From Bombyx mori (lineage: Eukaryota > Arthropoda > Insecta > Lepidoptera > Bombycidae): DNA of 64,000 bases. This document shows, piece by piece, positions 48,801-59,334 of the stretch. Where the stretch lies: NCBI RefSeq assembly GCF_030269925.1, contig NC_085128.1, positions 4,776,501 to 4,840,500 of the forward strand, written 5' to 3'. Every line of letters begins with the position of its first letter. The stretch's first letter is position 1. The position numbers and the translations under genes were made by a program. Under the pieces are notes generated by a model that did no database searches, was not told where the DNA came from, and saw only the letters and a program-made list of their open reading frames with translations.

Positions 48801-51800
48801 TCCCATATCATCTCATTTCATGTAATTTCATCCTAGTTGATTAATGTCTCAAATTAATCATCTTCATTTCATTTCATTTCATCAAAATTATCATTTTTCA
48901 TAAAAATAAGAATATAAATTAAAATAAGACATGACTTAAAGGTCTTCGTTACCAGGTCATAAAAAATCCTTTAAAAAAAACGCTTTACACGCACCTGGCC
49001 GTCCTTCTTCTGGTCCTGATGCTGCCCGTCCCTGTTCTTGAGCATGTCGAGGTACATCTGCGGGGGCTGCGGGGCGGGCGCGTACATGAGGTTGGCGTGG
49101 TGCGGCGTGTGCGGCGTGTGGGGTGTGTGCGCGTGGTGCGCGTACAGCAGCGGCGGCGGCCGGTCCGGCACCACGCCCGACGACGGCATGCTGTAGTACC
49201 CGCCGGACGACACCGACGACTGACCCACGTTCGATCCGTACTGAGACGTTTCTGTTCGCGCAGAAGCGTGTCTTAGATCGCGCTTAACCCTTTGACTACC
49301 GTGTAGGTCATCGGTGCCATACGCGGCGCACTGAAGTAATTATGCCGATTTCTGTTTTTTTTTTGCCTACCTAAGCTGATAGCCTTGAGAGGCTATGCCA
49401 ACGTAGTCTTAACTAGTAGGTGAGCTCACGGGGCTTAAGCCTGATGATGTTGCTAATGACCCTATGAAGAGTGGTGCTTCGCAGAATCTACCACCGGATC
49501 GGAAACGCGACTCACTGAGAAGATCCGGCGAGAAACTCAGTGGGCTGTGTCTGAGGGTTACCCGATTTATGACTCCTTAGTCACGACTGCGAAAGACGAA
49601 TATGAAAATACTGAGAATGAATTTATTTCTAAGAGACCTGAAAGACTAAAACGTACATTAACAAACAAAAGAAGGCAAAGTTAGACAATGCAGACACATA
49701 GTAATAGAAATCGACCTAATTACTTCAGTGCGCCGCGTAGGACGCCGGTGACCTATATGGCAGCCAAAGGGTTAATATAGATTTACGGGTAGGCAGTTTT
49801 TTTTTCGATTTTTTTATATAGGAAATGGATCAAGAGAGCTAAAGACTAAGCTTCGTGGTGTAAATTATGGGAGGTTTATGTTCATGATGAATATAATTTC
49901 TAGTTATTACGTGTATTTGGATTTGGGTGTAGTTGTCTCATTTATCTTAACATAACTCCAAGCAGATGAATATCAAATGTTTATTTATTTTCTAAAGATT
50001 CCTAGTGCCAAAAGTCTTATTAATACTGTTGGGAGATTTTAACTTTTAACTGGAGGATAGTCTCAATTTTAGTGTATAATGACTGTTGCCAAGTTTGAAC
50101 ACAAAATATCTTTGTATATATACGATATAAATATAGATAAGCAGGATGGTACAACAAAGTACCGACTTACTGTGAACGCTTCATAAAAATTAATAAACAA
50201 TATTTAAAAGCAAACTTAAAACATTAATTTAAATGTCTCTTTTTTATGTAAAGAAAACAAAGAATAAAATTCATTATAAGATTTTTACAAACACCCCTAA
50301 TGTTACAAAGATATTATAATTTATACAAACGATATTATCAGCAGTGCAAAGAAAAAATATATTAAAACACTACTGGATTTCACATATAAAGTATGTTTAG
50401 TCAAAAAGTTGCACATCAACAAAGCTAAAGGTTAAATTGAAATTATTTGTCATTGAGAAGAAAAAACATGCTATTAGTGAAATAAGGTGACAAATACAAA
50501 AAACATAGCCCAAAGACTATCAGATTAATGAAATAGTCTAAGAATTGTGTAATATTAGAATTAATCCACAAACAATATAAAAATTTTAGCAATTTTAGCA
50601 AAACTTATTGCTTATATACAACAAGTTTAAACTTAAAATGACAAACAAATAATGCTGATATCCATTAGGCAAATTGTATCTTTAAGATCAATATCACAAA
50701 CCAAAACGACAATCAACCCCTATACTGAAATATAATTTCCATATGATCTTTATAGAATATAGTTTTAGTTTTAAAGTGCAATACTTTGCAATAACCATTA
50801 AGGGCAGACTTAACCTAATAGGTGTATGGCTCTAATAAAGAAAAAATAAACAAAAACCTTAAGGCAGATAATATGTAAAATGTGTTTAGGCATATTAAGT
50901 TGTGAGATGAAGTGACAAGCTAAATGACGTGACCGAAGACAAACTCACTGTTCCAGAGCACGGCGCGTGTCATCGGACGACCCATGCGACCATCCTCTAC
51001 TTCTGCAAAAAGTGTTCAAAAAGTTTATCTCCTTTAAAAAATATTCATCCCTACCTACTAGTCTTTCGAGATTACATTTTGAAGACATTATAGTTTTTAT
51101 ATTTTTAAACTAACCAACAATTTGTTTACCGATTTCAGTAACGGTATAACATTGTTGTAAATAGTACATATCCGGTATCTATATTTAATGTACAGCGTGA
51201 AGGGATTTCTAAAACTAAAAATGACGCAAATTTTAAAAGATGATTTAAAATGTAATTTTACTTAAGGTACTGGTCCTAATCTAGCACTGGATTAAGTTTG
51301 AGATAAAAATAAAAGCCTATGATGTGTGCCTGTGGAAAGAAAACTTACTATGGTCAGAGTAAACAGGTTGATGTTTCATGGGAGGCTGGTGTAATCTGTG
51401 TGCATACAATGCATACGTAGGTGAGGGACTCCGTGGTCGTTTCACACCAGATTGCATAGGTCGGACCATCTGTTGTCCGTGTTGCTGAAATAGGATAGTT
51501 TAAGATTTAATTGAATTTTATTGATCAAATATCGATCGTATTTCCGCTCACGCTAATTCCGACCCACTGTCAATTGTTCATTTTACAATTACGTTAATTT
51601 ATAAATATTTGTGGGTTTCATTTTTAGACCATAGTGTTTTCCCCTCACTGAGAACCAGGGTTGCATCCAATGATAGGAAAATAATAGGAATGTACTAGAT
51701 TTGAACCTTGATAATATTGGATGTAATCAGAATTTGGCTATAAATACTTATTGCAAGGGTTTGGTTTTGGATCCCAAAAACTTCTCACTCTTGTAATTTC

Positions 51801-54336
51801 ATATGCGTAATGTCCATATAGTTCACGATTATACAAACCTTATTTAGTATATGTGTGTTATGTGGTGGAGGCCTACCCTGATTGGGAGGAGGCTCACCCT
51901 GTCCTGGCTGTGGAGGCATCGAGAACATCGGCATTGGCATGTTACCCATTTGCTGCATTTTCATTGGTTGCATTTCACTGAAACATCAAATAAATGTATA
52001 TCAGACTATTGTAAAAACTATTCGATTTCAGTCTAAATACCAAATCAATATTAGTTCAATAGCAAATTTACACATAATTACACAACTCACTTGGTCTCTT
52101 TCTGTCTCCTTCTAACATCTTCATTGAGGACTTTTTTAAGCCGCATGAACAATTGTTGTTTCTCCTTCTCAAGCTGTTTCAATTTTTGTTCTAACTGGTC
52201 AATCTGCTCTTTCGTTTCCTCTGTATAATCAAGTTTTTTTTTCTAATAAATTGTATTTGTTTGAATTTTTTCCATTACATAGTTAGGCTCAACACCTATC
52301 TATTATTATGTTGTTACTGCAGCATGTAACATTACAAAGTAAATACCACCATTCACCTAGAGACATCAGGCAAAGTTTTATTATACCATTCACAAATTCG
52401 ATAGCATTGCTTTGCAGTAATAATTAGGGCAATGGTAGTACACCGCAGATAACTCCCTATGAAAGAGTAAAAATCAATATAGATTTAGTTCTCCAATAGT
52501 GAATACCATTAAAAATTTCAATGTCAAGAATCTATATATAAGAATAATTGGTATCTGTTATAAAATTTTATTTTATCTGGTCACTAGAGAGGATTTTTAT
52601 TATTATGATGAATGATAAAAGAAATGTATTACAATGAAATAATTCTAAGAGTGCATTCAGTTTTAAATATATAAAGCTATATTAAATTCTTGTATGCATA
52701 ATCACACATTAATATTTACTAACCAAGAGTCATTACATCTTGTCTCTCTCTGGCTTCTTTCTCCTTTCTCAATCTTTCTTCCTCTACTTCTGCCTCGTAC
52801 TCTAAAATGAAATTTAGTTACAGAAACTGCAGAAACCAAATATCAACAATTTGGAATAACAGATTATTAAAGAAGTTTTTGTATTTAAGCCAGGTTCACT
52901 CACATTACAAGATGTATCAAGATGGTGAACTGGGCTTAGTACCATTGGAGTTGATTGTTTATTACAATCATACTATAATAATCATAATTATACTATAGAA
53001 TTATTTTGTCCGTGCAGTTTGGGTCATAAAAAATCGGAGCGGTGAAGCGAGTATTTCGCTCTCCCTTCCACTCATGAGCCTTATGGACAGGCATAGTGAT
53101 GCGCATTATTGTTGTTGATAAGCGTTATCGATAGTGTATTTAGTTTTGTCTTTTTGTGGGTTAGTGATAAAAATGAAAGAAAATATCACTAATCAAACCT
53201 TACACCACATATCGCCACAGCAAGTTAAGGAAAACGGTAGAAAAAAACACTTTGTAACTTTTCGGGATCTATTCTCACTTCAGTTAAAGTAAAAAAAATT
53301 AACAGTTGATAATAAACACGTGCTTGTGCTGGTATATTTTTGGCAACAAGCAAAATATTTTAATAAAGAATTTATTAAAATATTTTGCTTGTTGCCGTTT
53401 TGGTACAAAACAAAAGAGTAGCCATTGTGTCACTAAAGAAATTCAGAGAGCGAATGCACAAAACCATATTTCTCTTCGACATATGTACTATAATTTGCAG
53501 GTAGGTACAACAAATTACTTATAACATAACAATGTCTCCCCACCCTTCGTATAGCACCCGGCCGCCGTGTATGTGACTTCGATGACTCATTTGTTTTTAT
53601 CGATAATGGCGTTGCGCCCGCGCAACATGCTTGCCGCCTTAGCCAGGCTATGCTTTATGACCCAAGCTGCACGGACAAAACAATTCTACTATAGTTTGTA
53701 AAATGAATACAATTTTTTTTTTCTAATGTGATTTTTATCCTCATGTCGCTTCTTGAGATGTTCTCATAATCACGATCATCTCCACAAGTCTTGTAGTTTA
53801 TATTTTTAATATTGAAAAGAAAATTTAGATCAAAATTAAAAATGTTTATAGTTATATAAACTTGGGATAAAATATAAAAGTTTTTTTTTTATTTTATTAC
53901 TTGGCTTATGTTACAAACCAGCTCTTTTACATGCGTTTTTTATTTATTTGTATCTTTTTTTAGCTTGTAATGTGTATTGAGTTTTATAAATAAATAACTA
54001 AAAAATAAAAATAAGGATCAAAATCGATAACACAATAGTTGTACAATATCAACAGACACAAAAAATCGTGATTTATTAATTCAATTAAATATCGAATTGA
54101 CCTTTTAATTTTATTATTTCATTATACAAACTTCTGTTACATTTCGCTTATATATAAAATTTTAAGTATTATTATAGTGTATTAAGCGTATAACATATTG
54201 ATGTACCTTCTTTTTTTCTCTGTCTTTCTCGTAGTATGTACCGTTTGAGAGCATTCCACATTTTATCATTTTGATCAGGTCCTTCGGAGGTTGCGTTATT
54301 GGTGGCATTCTGCTCTTCAGTTGTGATGGAAGGCAT
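45732..54336 (-). CDS. Gps2: GPS2 homologue (G-protein pathway suppressor 2)
   Basis: Nine minus-strand coding exons: 54207-54336, 52724-52801, 52091-52220, 51839-51977, 51349-51484, 50949-51002, 48995-49251, 46999-47118 and 45732-45821. They sum to 1134 nt, 377 residues plus stop; human GPS2 has 327. All junctions are GT/AG and in phase. The N-terminal coiled coil is diagnostic: MWNALKRYILRERQRKK, then MTLEETKEQIDQLEQ and QQLFMRLKKVLNED, closely matching human MSLEETKEQI and HQLFLQLKKVLHEE. The remainder is Met/Gln/Pro/His-rich and low in complexity, ending QNPNMYPSRHRY, like the human end QNPRFYHK. GPS2 is a nuclear subunit of the NCoR/SMRT-HDAC3 corepressor complex and also restrains JNK and ubiquitin signalling. 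Introns carry a jockey tail, a pogo-like MITE and a Harbinger-like MITE. Confidence 0.9.
46194..46439. promoter_or_regulatory. Cluster of CTCF-like motifs in the last GPS2 intron
   Basis: cgccatctagtg (46194-46205, minus), gccactagatggct (46387-46400, plus) and cttgtagatggcag (46426-46439, plus) resemble CCACTAGATGGC. Motif similarity only. Confidence 0.35.
46615..46705. other. Isolated GC-rich fragment, probably a retroelement piece
   Basis: ggctgggggctgaacctcgtacgagg ... cctagggggcgcgcgggg, base composition unlike the AT-rich intron around it; contains short inverted repeats. Family not recognised. Confidence 0.35.
46999..47118 (-). CDS. Gps2: GPS2 exon 8
   Basis: 40 codons in phase 0, QPQVLIGLSDAHPSVSSG ... 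LSIHPQQHNNMQ. Acceptor TATTCAG, donor GTGTGT. Confidence 0.8.
47243..47875. mobile_element. pogo/Tigger-like non-autonomous element in GPS2 intron 7
   Basis: Left end CAGTCAAAATCTGTTATAACG, right end ACGGTTTTGACTG, flanked by TA. About 633 bp, with no transposase frame. Confidence 0.65.
47895..48345 (+). mobile_element. LINE/RTE-type 3' remnant with (gat)n
   Basis: Contains aatcggtccagccgtttagaag (common insect repeat boundary). At 48230-48318 it has a tail reading gggacaggcctatgtccagcagtgg followed by gatgatgatgatgatgatgat. In GPS2 intron 7. Confidence 0.5.
48560..48965 (+). repeat. Dispersed repeat of unknown class, copy 1
   Basis: gtgtttcttcaggtttaaatg, gaagccgctggacgtaactt, aaaaagtccactgaaaaa, a 12-bp hairpin (48759-48792), then runs of atttcat. 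Second copy at 54970-55275. Confidence 0.65.
48995..49251 (-). CDS. Gps2: GPS2 exon 7 (His/Pro/Tyr-rich)
   Basis: TSQYGSNVGQSSVSSGGYY, then a HTPHTPHTPHH repeat and YAPAPQPPQMYLDMLKN, ending KKDGQ at donor GTGCGT. Strongly GC-rich at third positions compared with the surrounding intron. Confidence 0.82.
49362..49562 (-). mobile_element. Jockey-clade LINE tail upstream of GPS2 exon 7
   Basis: cctacctaagctgatagcct ... gcttcgcagaatctaccacc ... ctcagtgggctgtgtctgag; inserted in GPS2 intron 6. Confidence 0.6.
49570..50945. other. GPS2 intron 6, AT-rich part
   Basis: No recognised repeat beyond the LINE tail at 49362-49562. Confidence 0.5.
50949..51002 (-). CDS. Gps2: GPS2 exon 6 (micro-exon)
   Basis: 54 nt, VEDGRMGRPMTRAVLWN plus one base. 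Acceptor TTTGCAG, donor GTGAGT. It maintains phase between exons 5 and 7 and, being a multiple of three, could be skipped in frame. Confidence 0.75.
51349..51484 (-). CDS. Gps2: GPS2 exon 5
   Basis: QHGQQMVRPMQSGVKRPRSP ... PVYSDH plus one base, donor GTAAGT, acceptor ATTTCAG. Contains a basic KRPRSPSP stretch that could be a nuclear localisation signal. Confidence 0.8.
51839..51977 (-). CDS. Gps2: GPS2 exon 4 (Met/Pro-rich)
   Basis: EMQPMKMQQMGNMPMPMF ... PPHNTHILNK. Two internal GTs (after PGQG and NQG) are out of phase with exon 5, so the donor GTTTGT at 51833-51838 was chosen. Confidence 0.75.
52091..52220 (-). CDS. Gps2: GPS2 exon 3 (core coiled coil)
   Basis: ETKEQIDQLEQKLKQLEKE then QQLFMRLKKVLNED and RRRQKET. 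Acceptor TATACAG, donor GTGAGT. This is the most conserved GPS2 segment, which in vertebrates binds the NCoR/SMRT and TBL1 partners. Confidence 0.92.
52724..52801 (-). CDS. Gps2: GPS2 exon 2
   Basis: 78 nt, YEAEVEEERLRKEKEARE to MTL plus one base. Acceptor ATTTTAG, donor GTTAGT. Highly charged helix leading into the LEETKEQ motif. Confidence 0.85.
52996..53688. mobile_element. Harbinger-like MITE in GPS2 intron 1
   Basis: Inverted ends TAGAATTATTTTGTCCGTGC (left) and its near-complement GCACGGACAAAACAATTCTA (right), about 38 bp in all, with a 3-bp CTA duplication (52993-52995, 53689-53691). No transposase frame; carries a perfect palindrome near the centre. Confidence 0.65.
53342..53396. repeat. 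Perfect 26-bp palindrome with 3-nt loop
   Basis: Left arm 53342-53367 (ggcaacaagcaaaatatttt...) pairs without mismatch with 53371-53396; loop gaa. Confidence 0.9.
54207..54336 (-). CDS. Gps2: GPS2 exon 1 (coding start)
   Basis: MPSITTEEQNATNNA ... LKRYILRERQRKKE plus one base, donor GTACAT. ATG 54336 was chosen because it aligns with the family MP start. The frame stays open upstream to an AG at 54366, so an upstream coding exon is conceivable but unlikely. Confidence 0.8.
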
Positions 54337-54969
54337 CTTCCACAAGTAACCTTCGTCGATTAAAGCTGAAGGCGAATTAATTTGATAAATATACGCGATT
54401 CCAGCGACTCGTAATAATAATTCCAGCAAGTATTGACGAGTTCATTAACCAAAGGTTGAGTCCAAGTATTACAAGCAATTAAATAACAATTAAATGTGTT
54501 CGTACAATTTGCTTCCAGATGAAATTTATAAATAAAATATGCTTGCCCTGTCATTTGCATTCCACAGAGTACTAAATATTAAAATCTATGATATCTATGC
54601 CACGAAGCAGAGATGTCGAGAAATTTTCGATTTTATATTAATTAACTGTTTTGTTATAATCTATTGTTAATAATCGATTTTCTAAATATTAAAAACAGAT
54701 ATTTAATAAGTCGATTAAATAATTTTCTTTTTTTAGGTATTGTTTAAATTTTAAGAAATATTTCCTTTGTACTAAGTTGTGAGACTACTAAATTTTAAAA
54801 ATTAGTAGCAATAGCAAAGGAACTTTTTGAAAAAGTTAGAAAAAATCAATTATTATTTTCTTGTCAATATACAAATAGATTTATCTTAAGCAAAGAAAAA
54901 TCGATCATTCGCAATTGATTTTTTCCCCTCTAAGTTACATCTCTACCACGGAGGGTTTTATGTATTTCC

Positions 54970-55275
54970 AGTACTTTTTGGCAGGAACGCGAGGAGTGAA
55001 GTTGTGTGGCTATTTAGTGTTTCTTCAGGTTTAAATGTACAAGAACGTTATTCATTATTTAGTATCTGTGTAAGTGCACAAATGTGGGAAAATAAAACAA
55101 AGCCGCTGGACGTAATTTGTCCGGATCCTACAAAAAGTCCACTGAAAAAGTCTCAGTAAATGACCATCATTTTACTGACATTATATTTCATCCCATATTA
55201 TTTCATTTAATTTCACTCCATAATATAAAATAAGACTTGACATAAAGGTCCTAATTACCAGGTCATAAAATCCCT
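54970..55275 (+). repeat. Dispersed repeat of unknown class, copy 2
   Basis: Same order of blocks as 48560-48965, slightly shorter. It lies 46 bp left of the large transposon target site. Confidence 0.65.
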
Positions 55276-55320
55276 TAAAAAATGTATTTCCAGACTACGT
55301 TCCGATTTGCACTGCGAGCA

Positions 55321-55329
55321 CTGTAAGGC
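55321..55329 (+). repeat. Left 9-bp target-site duplication of the large transposon
   Basis: ctgtaaggc immediately outside the left arm; identical copy at 60732-60740. Confidence 0.85.
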
Positions 55330-56160
55330 GGGTGAATGAAGTTAGCCCCTCAAAAACATTTTTTTTTCCTTTTTTCTACTTATTTTCTATTAATTCGTTT
55401 GTTCATCATTTGTTCTTGATTGTTCATTGTTAATAATTGTTTGTTCCCCATTTATTTATTTTAAAAAAAATATTAAAAATATATCTAAAAGTTAGCCCCT
55501 CGATTGCAATTTTTAATATTTTTTCGTCCTTAATTACTCGTAAATATTCATTTTCGATTGTTCTTATATAAAATACGTTTGTTCTCTTTCGAAATTACTC
55601 ATTTTTTGTTTAATTAATTGTATTAGTTGAATAAATGTATACAAAATATGTGTACTGCGCATGCCATAAGTGTATAATCTATGGCGCATGCGTCAACTAT
55701 AATGCCTAAACTTTCTACGCGGTTTTAATCGTGAAAAAAAACAATTATAAATCCTGAAGGATCAATTAATTGGTATACAGTTTAATTAAAAAAATAAAAA
55801 AAAAAATAAAAAAATAATGTGCATTCGCGTAAAGTTAGCCCAAATACATTTTTTCCATCCTCCTATAAACCTATCGCTATGAAGGTATAAAAAAGATAGG
55901 TTAAGAGTTCACATAGGTAATATAAACAAATAAGTAAATATGTTCATTATTTATCTTTCAAGAGATAATGTAGGTATACATTATAATAACATTTTGACAC
56001 AGTCGAAATTATATTCCTAACATTAGTAAAATAACATTTTAATATTTTTTTTATAGGTTATGTATTGAAATTGTTGGAAAATTATTTCATGTTTTAGCTG
56101 GAAAACTACATGGAGAATTATATGCAATACAAGATAATGAGCTCCATTAAATGAATTCGA

Positions 56161-56364
56161 ATGAAAACAAACTGTTTACCATCCAAATTCGATTGTCGGG
56201 CAGATAGAAAACGAAAATTCACTCATAGTGAACCTCGGCCTGCATTTGTGAAACGGCAAACACTCACTATTATCAAGGAAATTGAAGAGACGACTAAAAA
56301 TGAGATGTGTCGTATTATTATACCTTTGCCATCTTGTAGTCAAGGTAGGTGTAACTGTCAATAA
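56161..56364 (+). pseudogene. THAP-like exon copy in the left arm
   Basis: 67 codons. NCLPSKFDCRADRKRK resembles the C-terminal end of THAP zinc-finger domains (usually ...AVPSIFDC), followed by a basic, Glu-rich linker. An in-frame stop lies just upstream, so this is probably an internal exon rather than a full ORF. The cysteine-rich THAP start was not found. Nothing downstream in this arm continues to a catalytic domain. Confidence 0.55.
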
Positions 56365-56520
56365 TTAGTTACACTCACAGATCTCCTAATCAAATAACAA
56401 TATCAGAATAAATGAGAATAGTTAGTTAGTTAGTGGAAGTAGCCAAAATGGGCAAGTGGATCTCAGTTCCTATTACATAAGGTACTAGGAAGTTTGTGAA
56501 AATGAAAATTTATCACAGTG

Positions 56521-56730
56521 TAATATCACTTACTTACTTTAACAGTGAAGGAAAACATTGTGATGAAACCTGCACACCTAAATGTTCTTAGGATTTTCTT
56601 AGGTGTGTAATCCACCAACCAGCACTAGGCCAGCGTGGTGGACTAAGGCCTAAAAACCCTCTCAATGGTAGTGAAGGCCAGTGTCCAGCAAGGGGATATA
56701 TTATATGGGCTGATGATGATGACTAGGAAG
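56521..56730 (+). mobile_element. LINE 3'-end fragment inside the left arm
   Basis: Ends ggacactgg...cagcaagggg...gatgatgatg, the RTE/CR1-type tail common in insects. The mirror copy lies at about 59335-59545 in the right arm, so it predates formation of the long arms. Confidence 0.6.
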
Positions 56731-57069
56731 TTAAATACTACTACTACTACTACGACAGTACACATATAATCCTATATATTTACAAACTATACGTTTGTTG
56801 GAAATTGCTAACATTATTTCATATTTCCAGATGCCCAGCCACTTGAAAATAGGTGTAGCAATGACAAAGCTATCCAAGTAGCTCCAGCACAGGAACACAA
56901 AGGCAAGGCAAGTGTGTATTGCCACATCACCCCTTAATATATCTGAAGCAAGTATAAGTAAACAATCAGAACCAGCAAAAAAAAAAACTGTTGTTCCTGA
57001 GGACAAATTTGACAGTGATGAGTCAAATGCACCAGCAACAGAAGGATCAACTGTTGACTATGGGTTATA

Positions 57070-58535
57070 GAAGAAGAAGATTAATTCATATTTATTTAAA
57101 TTAATATTAATGAATATTAATTTAAATTATTGTGCAAAATTTGTGGTCAAAACATATGTGTATTTTATAAATAAATATTCATTCTCAGTATTAATGTTGT
57201 TTTAATCATCGATTGAAAAATTGGTTCTTAATGAATTTAGTTGGAGCTAAATGCTGCTTGGAGCTTAATACTTTCAAATAACATAAACACGTGACTTTAA
57301 GCATAAACATATTTTTTAGGTAAATACTTTATTTAGCTTTGCTGGATTTATCCAAGATTTTGACATACCAAAATTTCATACAGGAACGACAGATAGATAG
57401 CTATCTGATTGAATACCCTTGTAGAATTGAGCTTCGAAGAAAAGTTTATTCTTATTCTTTATTAGACTTTATTCTAGTTGCAGTGTCGGTTAGAGAAGCT
57501 TGCACAGATACTGCATGGAATAAATAGTCATTATAATTATAAAATATATTTCTGTTTACATACCATACAATTTTCATAGTTCAAATATGAATTTGGATTG
57601 ATATGAATTTATTTCGATTATCAAAATAATTTGTATTAAACATTTATATTTCCTCAAAATTTCTATTTTTATAATAATGACTGTGACCACCCCATAAATC
57701 ACAAAATTAAAAATATTAAAGATAACTTATTTTTAAATCATATATTAAAAATTATAAACAGATCGCGAATTAAAATATTATATTATGCCTATCATTCTTA
57801 AATAATTCAGTAATGAATTTTCGCATCGCCGCGCCGTATATAATTAATATGAATAATAGGGTATTGCCCACTGTGCTAAAAAAAACATAAATTATGTTTT
57901 TTTGATAGATCTACAAACAAGCAAGTGAGTAATGCTATGTTTCCATAAATAAAAAGGCAAAAAAAAATTAAAGAAAGATATTATGCACAAGTTCAAATGC
58001 ATATGTATTGTGCTAAAAGTAAAACTTGCTACTTTTGTGTAGCATCCAGCAACTTTGAAAAAACTAATCAGGTCACTATAATTAGTAGGTATTGATTTTG
58101 ATTCCGAGTAAGTTGCACAGTTGTTAGATAATGTAGTTTCTTTTTGGAAGAATAACAATTTTCTAATCTTACACAAAAATGTAATGTTAAATATTTGAAA
58201 AAAACTTTATACCTATTTTCCTTTTAGGGAGTACAAAATATTGATGTGTACAAAGTGAATGTGATTTAATAAAAATAATATTTCAATTTAAATTATGTTT
58301 TATTAAAAATTATTCTTAACATACAGGTACAAAGGTTACATAACATTAATATTTATTCCTTTTCATATATATAAGCCCATATTTAGCACATTTGTGGAAA
58401 ACAGAATCAAAATAATAATGAGTTGCTAGCCATAGAAGACCAGCATAAAAGTCTTATTAAAATCTGTTCAGTAGTTTTTGAATGAAGAGTGAAAATACTT
58501 ACAAAACTTCCTATTTATAAGTAAGGATTACTTAT
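57070..58535. other. Core of the large transposon without recognised coding sequence
   Basis: AT-rich. It contains a plus-strand ORF at 57339-57527 (LTYQNFIQERQIDSYLIEYP) and a minus-strand ORF at 57892-58176, neither of which I recognise. AATAAA runs near 57165-57180 could end left-arm transcripts. Confidence 0.4.
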
Positions 58536-58613
58536 TTAATTAAAGAGTTTTGTAGGTGGCAAACTATCTAAAAACTTTCTATTTTCCACCAAGTTGACAT
58601 CAATTATCCTTCC
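58536..58613 (-). pseudogene. Fragment of the DDE_Tnp_4 catalytic domain
   Basis: GRIIDVNLVENRKFLDSLPP matches the family segment GRxSDxxLVENSGFLDLLPPG before the catalytic ADRGF, which is lost. Only about 30 nt separate it from the HTH exon, so the middle of the nuclease domain has been deleted. Confidence 0.5.
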
Positions 58614-58641
58614 TGCATATATATTTATTGTATTGTTTTTT

Positions 58642-58914
58642 TTATAGTCTAACAAGGGGTGATATTACATTTGCAATTTCTGGGAGTTTGTTGAAAAATA
58701 TATTGCTTGCTTGACTTACAGATAAATCGAAATCATCAGCCAATTGAGAGAATGTTCTATTTAATGTTATTCTCATCAGACATAATATAATATTTTGTTC
58801 AGAAACATTTGTATGTTTCTCAATCAAGCCTATTATGAAACATAATTCTTGTGGAAGACCAATATATAAACGTTGTTTATTTTTCACTTTAGATAAAGTT
58901 GTTAACACATTCAT
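58642..58914 (-). pseudogene. HTH_Tnp_4 helix-turn-helix part of a DDE_Tnp_4 transposase
   Basis: 90 codons. LCLMRITLNRTFSQLADDF and SVSQASNIFFNKLPEIAN follow the pattern of the helix-turn-helix that precedes DDE_Tnp_4 nucleases (FLTLMKLRLN...LAYRFGVSQSTVSRIF), ending at SPLV, then RL and a stop. The first catalytic Asp region expected next is absent. Confidence 0.65.
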
Positions 58915-58942
58915 TTTTTCAACTTTTTAGTCTTCTTGAGAG

Positions 58943-59146
58943 CTATAGTCTGAAGTGCACAAGTCTTTGATGGAGTGGAGATATAGAGAGATAACTCATA
59001 GTCAACAGTTGATCCTTCTGTTGCTGGTGCATTTGACTCATCACTGTCAAATTTGTCCTCAGGAACAACAGTTTTTTTTTTGCTGGTTCTGATTGTTTAC
59101 TTATACTTGCTTCAGATATATTAAGGGGTGATGTGGCAATACACAC
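58943..59146 (-). pseudogene. Linker exon of the transposase with a one-base frameshift
   Basis: Reads ISEASISKQSEPAKKK, then shifts frame: the A run is 10 long here against 11 in the left arm (56977-56987), where the frame continues TVVPEDKFDSDESN. The right-arm gene, the only one joined to the HTH exon, is therefore broken. Confidence 0.6.
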
Positions 59147-59334
59147 TTGCCTTGCCTTTGTGTTCCTGTGCTGGAGCTACTTGGATAGCTTTGTCATTGC
59201 TACACCTATTTTCAAGTGGCTGGACATCTGGAAATATGAAATAATGTTAGCAATTTCCAACAAACGTATAGTTTGTAAATATATAGGATTATATGTGTAC
59301 TGTCGTAGTAGTAGTAGTAGTATTTAACTTCCTA

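Larger units (their letters stand above)
55330..57069 (+). repeat. Left terminal inverted repeat arm (1740 bp)
   Basis: Matches the reverse complement of 58991-60731 throughout, with scattered substitutions and small indels. It contains a subterminal hairpin (about 55656-55695), the THAP-like ORF, a LINE tail and an (act)n run, all of which recur in the right arm. Confidence 0.9.

Noticed and set aside
49019..49276. Plus-strand 85-codon ORF rich in Val/Arg
   Set aside because: Shadow of GPS2 exon 7 on the opposite strand; GC-rich third positions of the real gene keep it open.
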